DNA from: Lysobacteraceae bacterium
GTDB lineage: Bacteria; Pseudomonadota; Gammaproteobacteria; Xanthomonadales; Xanthomonadaceae
DNA: 7,144 nt
Direction of reading: 5' to 3'
Assembly: GCA_028293685.1 (NCBI GenBank)
Contig: JAQGOI010000032.1
Coordinates: forward strand, 1-7,144
Shown: piece by piece, positions 1 to 4,254 of the stretch
How positions within the stretch are numbered: position 1 is the stretch's first letter
How the letters are laid out: each line of letters begins with the position of its first letter
The notes under the pieces: generated by a model
Told to the model about the DNA's origin: nothing
The model's database searches: none
The model's input: only the letters and a program-made list of their open reading frames with translations
Program-made: the position numbers and the translations under genes

Positions 1-225
1 GGCGCCACCGCGGCCCGTCTGGCGCGTGTGCGTTATCCGGCCGGTGCCACCGACCTGTTCGAAGTACTCGACGCCGAGCGCACACAACTGCAGGCCCAGG
101 ATGCATTCGCCGATGCGCGCACGCGCAGCGTCGCCAGCGCCGTCGGACTCTACAAGGCGATGGCGGGTGGCTGGCCGTTGCGCACGCCGCAACGCGAGCC
201 CATCGCCGACGCGCGACCCCGGTAG
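1..225 (+). CDS. Outer-membrane efflux protein (TolC/NodT family), C-terminal fragment
   Basis: This is the last 74 residues of an outer-membrane factor of the OEP family, which forms the exit duct of tripartite RND or similar efflux pumps. The frame is open from base 1 and ends with TAG at 223-225. The visible peptide has the family's C-terminal pattern: a helix running into RYPAGATDLFEVLDAERTQL, then QAQDAFADARTR, then a helix ending LYKAMAGGWP. The motif 'G-x-x-D-hydrophobic-x-x-V-L-D-A-x-R' followed by 'ALYKALGGGW' is characteristic of NodT-type factors. About 80% or more of the protein lies upstream of the window, so the signal or lipoprotein motif and the pump partners cannot be seen. 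A short Arg/Pro-rich tail follows the last helix. The link to the downstream genes is probably only positional. The family call is secure; the substrate is unknown. Confidence 0.9.
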   Translation, partial: GATAARLARVRYPAGATDLFEVLDAERTQLQAQDAFADARTRSVASAVGLYKAMAGGWPLRTPQREPIADARPR

Positions 226-290
226 TCGCGAATCAGCGCGGGCTGGCGTCCTGCAGCCGAGGTTTCCCCGGCCTGCCCTCGCCGGCCCTC

Positions 291-322
291 TTGACAGGAG
301 AGCATTTCCTATTAATTCTATA
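291..322 (+). promoter_or_regulatory. Candidate sigma70-type promoter of the Rrf2 gene
   Basis: A perfect consensus -35 hexamer, TTGACA, lies at 291-296. The -10 is weak: AATTCT at 314-319 gives a 17-base spacer with 3 of 6 consensus matches, and TTCTAT at 316-321 is an alternative with a 19-base spacer. This stretch is A/T-rich in otherwise GC-rich DNA, as expected for a promoter. Either choice puts the predicted transcription start within a few bases of the ATG at 327. The element is inferred from sequence only. Confidence 0.55.
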
Positions 323-329
323 GGGAATG
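303..329. promoter_or_regulatory. 27-bp inverted repeat, probable Rrf2-type operator
   Basis: The left arm CATTTCCTAT (303-312) and right arm ATAGGGAATG (320-329) are inverted copies matching at 9 of 10 positions, around a 7-base A/T-rich spacer (TAATTCT, 313-319). The ATTCC-TAT/ATA-GGAAT style resembles the A/T-rich dyads bound by dimeric Rrf2 regulators of the IscR/CymR kind. The right arm includes the ATG start codon of the regulator gene, and the repeat spans the predicted -10 and transcription start. A dimer bound here should block transcription, so negative autoregulation is the simplest reading. No second copy was found before the porin or the sulfate-binding protein gene. That the repeat is the binding site of this particular regulator is inference. 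Confidence 0.65.
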
Positions 330-782
330 CTGACCAACAAAGCCAAGTACGGCCTGCGCGCGATGTGCACGCTCGCGAGCAGCGAGCAGGAATGGCTGCA
401 GGCGCGAGCCGTGGCCGCGCGCGCCCGGGTGCCGGAGAAATTCCTCGAAGCCATCCTTCTGGACCTGCGCCGGGCCGGATTTGTCGTCAGCCGCCGCGGA
501 CATCAGGGCGGGCACGCCCTGGCCAAGCCCGCGGAGGAGATCATGGTCGGCGACCTGATCCGCGCCGTCGACGGCCCCCTGGCCCCGGTACGGTGCGCGA
601 GCATGACCGCATATGAACCCTGCGCCGACTGCGAGCACCCCGACAACTGCGCGGTGCGCGAGCTGATGCGCGAGACGCGCGCGGCCTTGAGCGGCGTTCT
701 GGACCATTGCAGCCTCAAGACACTGACCCACCGTTCCAGCGATGAACCCTGGTTGCAATCCCGGGCTGGAGGAAGCCGATGA
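327..782 (+). CDS. Rrf2-family transcriptional regulator, cysteine-rich
   Basis: This 151-residue protein has the usual length and layout of Rrf2 regulators, dimeric winged-helix DNA-binding proteins that often sense Fe-S status, cysteine or thiols. The N-terminus MLTNKAKYGLRAM is a family hallmark. The helix-turn-helix spans about residues 25-50 (ARAVAARARVPEKFLEAIL, then LRRAGFV), followed by the wing SRRGHQGGHALAKP (55-68) and the dimer-helix entry VGDLIRAVDGP (74-84). Cys90, Cys99, Cys102 and Cys108 form the sensory loop; a C-x5-C pair (102/108) resembles the last two cluster cysteines of IscR. Cys14 and Cys128 are outside it. The ATG at 327 is preceded in frame by a TAG (321-323), so no earlier start is possible, and no Shine-Dalgarno lies at normal spacing. 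The position upstream of a DUF2292 gene, porin and sulfate-binding protein points to a sulfur-responsive regulator. That role is inferred; the family is clear. Confidence 0.93.
   Translation: MLTNKAKYGLRAMCTLASSEQEWLQARAVAARARVPEKFLEAILLDLRRAGFVVSRRGHQGGHALAKPAEEIMVGDLIRAVDGPLAPVRCASMTAYEPCADCEHPDNCAVRELMRETRAALSGVLDHCSLKTLTHRSSDEPWLQSRAGGSR
768..773 (+). promoter_or_regulatory. Ribosome binding site of the DUF2292 gene inside the Rrf2 coding end
   Basis: GGAGGA lies 5 bases before the ATG at 779, within the last codons of the Rrf2 gene. This supports the ATG at 779 as a true start that overlaps the Rrf2 stop, rather than a later codon. Confidence 0.8.
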
Positions 783-964
783 ACAATCCCGAGCGAACAC
801 GATCCGAGCGGCCGGCAACGGTATCCGAGCCGTGCTCCGCAGCGGCCGAGCACGAGCAAGCCGTCCTGAAAGCCATCCGCGAAACAGCTTTCGGCACGAT
901 CGAAGTGACGGTGCATCAGTCCCGGATCGTGCAGATCACCCGCAGCGAGAAATTGCGCTTGTAG
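779..964 (+). CDS. DUF2292 / YezD-like small protein
   Basis: This 61-residue soluble protein has no signal peptide or membrane helix. Residues 24-61 match the DUF2292 (YezD) pattern: a short helix 'EQAVLKAIRETAFGTIEVTV', then HQSRIVQITRSEKLRL, which corresponds to the family's 'G-(S/T)-(V/I)-E-(I/V)-x-V-H-x-x-(R/K)-(I/V)-V-Q-I-x-R-x-E-K' core. The first 23 residues are polar, Arg/Glu/Ser-rich and probably disordered. The ATG overlaps the Rrf2 stop as ATGA and has a strong GGAGGA ribosome site, so it is very probably translationally coupled to the regulator. Members of this family are small, have no known biochemical function, and often lie near sulfate transport or cysteine-synthesis genes. 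That fits the sulfate-binding protein two genes downstream. Family recognition is from motif reading; any role beyond 'sulfur-associated' is speculation. Confidence 0.85.
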   Translation: MNNPERTRSERPATVSEPCSAAAEHEQAVLKAIRETAFGTIEVTVHQSRIVQITRSEKLRL

Positions 965-1071
965 TTTTTCACATGCATCGAACAATCGATTGCCCAGCCT
1001 GAAGCGCATAACCAAGCGCACCCCGTGCCGACCGGACCACCGGAGGTACTTCCCACTGACAAGGTGAAGTC
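965..1071. other. 107-base gap between the DUF2292 gene and the porin
   Basis: No gene is visible here. The first 30 bases are A/T-richer than the surroundings and contain a T5 run right after the DUF2292 stop, but only a 4-bp stem precedes it, so no terminator is called. ATCGAT at 983-989 sits in a weak dyad. A CCGG-ACCA-CCGG hairpin (1032-1043) abuts a strong GGAGGT (1042-1047) that has no start codon at usable distance. The porin's own ribosome site is AAGGTG (1061-1066). No convincing promoter or copy of the 303-329 inverted repeat was found, so read-through from the Rrf2 promoter is possible but not shown. Confidence 0.4.
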
Positions 1072-2535
1072 ATGCCTCCGAACTACCGAAACCGATTGCG
1101 ACTCCCTGTTTTGTTTGCCCTTGCCCTGTGCGATCCGGCAATGGCCGCCGAGCACGTTTCTGTTGAAGATCTTGCACGCCGGCTCCAGGTCCTCGAGCAG
1201 CGCCTGGCCATTACGTCGGCCACCAACCAGGGTCAAACGGATCTGGCCGAACTTGACCAGCGTCTGAAAGTGCTCGAGCGCAAGCTCGAACTGCAAGGCG
1301 AAGAAGCAGCGACAAAGGCGGCAACGCAGCCGACCGTCAGTTTGAGCGCCTCCAAGGGACTCTCGATCAAGTCGCCAGATGCAGACGGCATCGAAGTGAA
1401 GTTCAAGGGGTTGGTGCAGGCCGACGGGCGCGTGTTTTTCGGCGATTCCCAGAATCCGCAGAACGACACCTTCCTGCTCCGGCGAGTCGAGCCCACGCTC
1501 GAGGGCACATGGGGACCCCTCGTGGGCTTCCGCATACAGGCGCAGTTGGCTGGCGACACGGCGACGCTGAACGATGCCTACGTTGAATTGAAATTCGATC
1601 CGCGCGCGACCGTGCGTGCAGGAAAATTCAAGGTGCCGTTTGGGTTGGAACAACTGGAGCCCAGTGGCAGCCTGCCCGCCGTCGAGCGCGGACTGCCATC
1701 CGAGCTGACGCCCGGGCGCGATTACGGCGTGCAGCTGCAAGGCGCGTTCCTTCGCGACACGCTGAATTACGCCATCGAAGCGGCGAACGGCGTTCCCGAC
1801 GGTCGCGATGGTCCAGCAGGCAATCCGGACAACAGCCTCGAATATGCAGCACGTGTGTTCTGGGAGCCGTTCAAGAACGATGCCACGGCGCTGTCAGGGC
1901 TAGGCTTCGGCTTTGCAGCCAGCGTCGGCGACAAGTCCGGTAATGGCGACAACGTGCTGCCGCGTTACCGTACGCCTGGCCAGGTCAAGTTCTTCAACTA
2001 CCGTGCCGACGCCCTGACGGGAGGCAGTGATGTCTTCGCTGACGGTCAGCATCGTCGCTGGTCGCCCCAGGGCTATTTCTATCATGGTCGTCTGGGATTG
2101 CTCGCAGAGTACGTCGCGTCCGAACAGGAACTGCGGCTCGCAGGCGGTGCGAACGACGGTGTCCGGCGGCGCATCAGGAACGACGCCTACGGCGCGACAG
2201 CGAGTTTTGTCGTGACCGGAGAAGACGCCAGCTACAGGGGCGTGGCGCAACCCAACCATCCATTCACGGTGGGCTCGCCCGGCTGGGGTGCTCTGGAACT
2301 CGTCGCCCGCTACGGCAAGTTGAGTATCGACCCCAATGCATTTCCCCTGTTCGCCAATCCGGGCAAGTCGGCACAGACAGCCACCAGCTGGGTCGTTGGC
2401 GTCAACTGGTACCTCACGCGAAATCTCAAGCTCGTGGCCAATTACTCGGACACGCTGTTCAACGGTGGCGCCGCAAACGGCCTGGATCGTGAAGACGAGA
2501 AAGCCTTCTTTACGCGTGCCCAGTTCTCATTCTGA
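1072..2535 (+). CDS. OprP/OprO-type anion porin (phosphate-selective porin O and P family)
   Basis: This 487-residue outer-membrane beta-barrel fits the OprP/OprO family, trimeric anion channels best known for phosphate uptake. A Sec signal peptide is visible: basic RNRLR, hydrophobic [10 protein letters not shown], then cleavage near AMA-AEH (about residue 25). Residues 30-78 form a heptad-rich coiled coil ([29 protein letters not shown]), common before such barrels. The barrel starts near residue 106. Hallmarks are [15 protein letters not shown] (134-148) and [10 protein letters not shown] with [18 protein letters not shown] (166-198). The chain ends in ...AQFSF, with the terminal Phe used for barrel assembly. 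The start follows AAGGTG at 1061-1066 with 5-base spacing, and an in-frame TGA at 1057-1059 rules out a nearby earlier start. The sulfate-binding protein gene begins 14 bases after its stop, so the pair is almost certainly co-transcribed. This suggests sulfate, or anions generally, rather than phosphate as cargo. Selectivity cannot be read from the sequence alone. Confidence 0.9.
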   Translation: MPPNYRNRLRLPVLFALALCDPAMAAEHVSVEDLARRLQVLEQRLAITSATNQGQTDLAELDQRLKVLERKLELQGEEAATKAATQPTVSLSASKGLSIKSPDADGIEVKFKGLVQADGRVFFGDSQNPQNDTFLLRRVEPTLEGTWGPLVGFRIQAQLAGDTATLNDAYVELKFDPRATVRAGKFKVPFGLEQLEPSGSLPAVERGLPSELTPGRDYGVQLQGAFLRDTLNYAIEAANGVPDGRDGPAGNPDNSLEYAARVFWEPFKNDATALSGLGFGFAASVGDKSGNGDNVLPRYRTPGQVKFFNYRADALTGGSDVFADGQHRRWSPQGYFYHGRLGLLAEYVASEQELRLAGGANDGVRRRIRNDAYGATASFVVTGEDASYRGVAQPNHPFTVGSPGWGALELVARYGKLSIDPNAFPLFANPGKSAQTATSWVVGVNWYLTRNLKLVANYSDTLFNGGAANGLDREDEKAFFTRAQFSF

Positions 2536-2549
2536 AAGGGAGTCCCCAC

Positions 2550-3557
2550 ATGAAGACGATTTTTCCCGCGGTCCTTTTCCTGGCATTTGCAATGTTGGCT
2601 CCGCCACGCGCAAACGCCGTCGAGTTGTTGAACGTGTCCTACGATCCGACCCGCGAGCTGTATCAGGATGTGAATCAGCAATTCGCAGCCAAGTGGAAGC
2701 ACGACACCGGCGAAACGGTGACGATCCGCAATTCGCACGGTGGATCGGGCAAGCAGGCGCGCTCGGTCATCGACGGCCTTGAAGCCGATGTCGTCACCCT
2801 GGCACTGGCCGCCGACATCGACGCGATCGCGGACAAGGGAAAGCTGCTGCCGTCCAATTGGCAGTCACGCCTGCCGAACAACAGTGCTCCTTACACGTCG
2901 ACGATTGTCCTGCTGGTTCGAAAGGGCAATCCAAAGGGCATCAAGGACTGGGGCGATCTGGTGAAGCCCGGCGTCGCAGTCATTACTCCAAACCCCAAAA
3001 CATCGGGCGGCGCGCGTTGGAACTACCTGGCGGCCTGGACCTGGGCATCGCAGCAGTACAAGGATGGCGGCAAGGTCGTGGACTACATGCACCGCCTGTT
3101 CAAGAACGTACCCGTCCTGGACACTGGCGCGCGGGGTGCAACAACGACCTTCGTCGAACGCGGCATCGGTGACGTCCTCATTGCGTGGGAGAACGAAGCG
3201 TTGCTGACACTCAACGATCCCGAAACAAGAGGCCAGTACGAACTGGTCGTGCCAAGCGTCAGCATCCGGGCCGAACCACCGGTCGCCTGGGTCGACAAGA
3301 ACGTGGCCAGGCACGGCACCCGAAAAGTCGCAGAGGCGTATCTGCGCTTTTTGTACACACCCCAGGGCCAGCAGATTGCTGCCAGGCACTACTTCCGCCC
3401 GGCCAATCCATCAGTGGTACCAGCTGCGGAAATGGCACGCTTCGCAAGCGTCAAACAGGTCACGATCGACAGCGCCTTCGGCGGCTGGAAAAAAGCCCAG
3501 GCCGATCATTTTTCCGACGGCGGATTCTTCGACAAGCTCTATCAGCCGGGCCGATGA
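2550..3557 (+). CDS. sbp: Periplasmic sulfate-binding protein (Sbp/CysP family)
   Basis: This 335-residue secreted solute-binding protein captures sulfate (often also thiosulfate) in the periplasm for the CysTWA ABC importer. The signal peptide [19 protein letters not shown] ends at ANA-VE (cleavage after residue 23), leaving about 312 mature residues, the normal Sbp size. Similarity to enterobacterial Sbp is obvious along the whole chain: [13 protein letters not shown] (26-38), SHGGSGKQA (62-70), [19 protein letters not shown] (112-130), [16 protein letters not shown] (148-163), [19 protein letters not shown] (201-219) and [13 protein letters not shown] (305-317). By alignment from memory, Asp32, Ser66, Ser152-Gly153-Gly154, Ala194 and Trp213 occupy the sulfate-contact positions of the Salmonella protein, so binding should be intact. 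GGGAG at 2538-2542 is the ribosome site. No cysT, cysW or cysA follows; the next gene is convergent, so this is an orphan binding protein here. CysP is the alternative name, but the motifs read closer to Sbp. Confidence 0.95.
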   Translation: MKTIFPAVLFLAFAMLAPPRANAVELLNVSYDPTRELYQDVNQQFAAKWKHDTGETVTIRNSHGGSGKQARSVIDGLEADVVTLALAADIDAIADKGKLLPSNWQSRLPNNSAPYTSTIVLLVRKGNPKGIKDWGDLVKPGVAVITPNPKTSGGARWNYLAAWTWASQQYKDGGKVVDYMHRLFKNVPVLDTGARGATTTFVERGIGDVLIAWENEALLTLNDPETRGQYELVVPSVSIRAEPPVAWVDKNVARHGTRKVAEAYLRFLYTPQGQQIAARHYFRPANPSVVPAAEMARFASVKQVTIDSAFGGWKKAQADHFSDGGFFDKLYQPGR

Positions 3558-3563
3558 GCTGGG

Positions 3564-3590
3564 TGCGTCCGCCGCAACGCGGCGGACGCA
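3564..3590. terminator. GC-rich hairpin between convergent operons
   Basis: TGCGTCCGCCGC (3564-3575) pairs perfectly with GCGGCGGACGCA (3579-3590): a 12-bp stem with a 3-base loop, or 11 bp with a 5-base loop. It starts 6 bases after the sulfate-binding gene stop and lies 25 bases beyond the response-regulator stop on the other strand, so it could serve both directions. No T run follows on either strand, so it is not a textbook intrinsic terminator. It may act as a 3'-end stabiliser, a Rho-assisted terminator or a block between opposing polymerases. Confidence 0.65.
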
Positions 3591-3615
3591 TGGCATCGCG
3601 GGCGATTGAGGACTG

Positions 3616-4254
3616 CTAGGCGTCCGCTGACCGAACGAGGCCAAGTTGCAGTGCCAGCGCAGCGGCTTTGCTTCTCGAGTTCACCCTGAGCTTCGTCAGG
3701 ACATTCTTGACGTGGGATTTGATGGTTTCCTCTACGACGCCCATCTCTCTGGCGATCTGCGAGTTGCTGTGGCCGCGCACGATCCACTTCAGCACCTCGA
3801 GCTCACGCGCCGTCAGGTCCGGGTGTGACGCAATGGCATCGGCACTTCGCCCCACGGCAGCCGACAGGTAGCGTCCACCACCCGAGACCGTGCGGATGGC
3901 CGTAAGCAACTCCTCGGATGGCGCATTCTTGAACAGGTATGCATTGGCGCCGGCATGCAGGGCCCGTGAGATTTCGCTGCCGCCGGCATTCGCCGTCAAC
4001 ACGATGAATCGCGCCGTCTGCGACTTCGCACGCAGGATCGAGATCAGTTCGATGCCGCCAATGTCCGGCAGACCCAGGTCCACCAGCGTGACATCGGGAT
4101 CGAGCGAATCGAACAGCGCGATCGCTTCCGCGGCATTGGCCGCTTGCCCGACGACGTCGAGATCCTGCTGATGGTCGATGATCGCGCAGATGCCATCGCG
4201 GACGATGGGATGGTCGTCGACAACCAGGACATTGATGTTCGGTTGTGCCTTCAT
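3616..4254 (-). CDS. NarL/LuxR-type two-component response regulator
   Basis: This 212-residue response regulator has an N-terminal receiver domain and a C-terminal LuxR-type helix-turn-helix. The receiver runs about residues 5-120: acidic pocket Asp13-Asp14 in VLVVDDHPIVRDG, phospho-acceptor Asp59 in VTLVDLGLPDIGG, the conserved Thr87 in FIVLTA, and Lys109 in AYLFKNAP. A short linker leads to the DNA-binding domain at about 146-206, with LTARELEVLKWIVRGHSNSQIA and the recognition region VEETIKSHVKNVLTKLRV. All catalytic receiver residues are present, so phospho-switching should work. The start at 4254 is chosen because MKAQPNINVLVVDD leads straight into the receiver, its ATG overlaps the kinase stop (ATGA), and AGGA lies 7 bases upstream. 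A longer reading frame to 4296 would add 14 non-family residues. It is the obvious partner of the adjacent kinase. Its DNA targets are unknown. Confidence 0.94.
   Translation of the reverse strand: MKAQPNINVLVVDDHPIVRDGICAIIDHQQDLDVVGQAANAAEAIALFDSLDPDVTLVDLGLPDIGGIELISILRAKSQTARFIVLTANAGGSEISRALHAGANAYLFKNAPSEELLTAIRTVSGGGRYLSAAVGRSADAIASHPDLTARELEVLKWIVRGHSNSQIAREMGVVEETIKSHVKNVLTKLRVNSRSKAAALALQLGLVRSADA

Noticed and set aside
241..290. Possible terminator after the efflux gene
   Set aside because: Only two 5-bp stems with 8-base loops can be drawn (241-245/254-258 and 268-272/281-285), neither followed by a T run. This is expected by chance in GC-rich DNA.
26..616. Plus-strand open frame (196 codons) across the efflux end and Rrf2 start
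   Set aside because: It runs out of frame through two recognised coding regions, and its product is Arg/Pro/Ser-rich without motifs.
940..970. Attenuator or terminator at the end of the DUF2292 gene (T5 run)
   Set aside because: The only stem before the T run is about 4 bp (AGCG/CGCT), too weak to call.
916..1740. Minus-strand open frame (274 codons) opposite the DUF2292 end and porin
   Set aside because: It overlaps a clear porin signal peptide and barrel. The product has no recognisable motif and no convincing ribosome site; it is a shadow frame.
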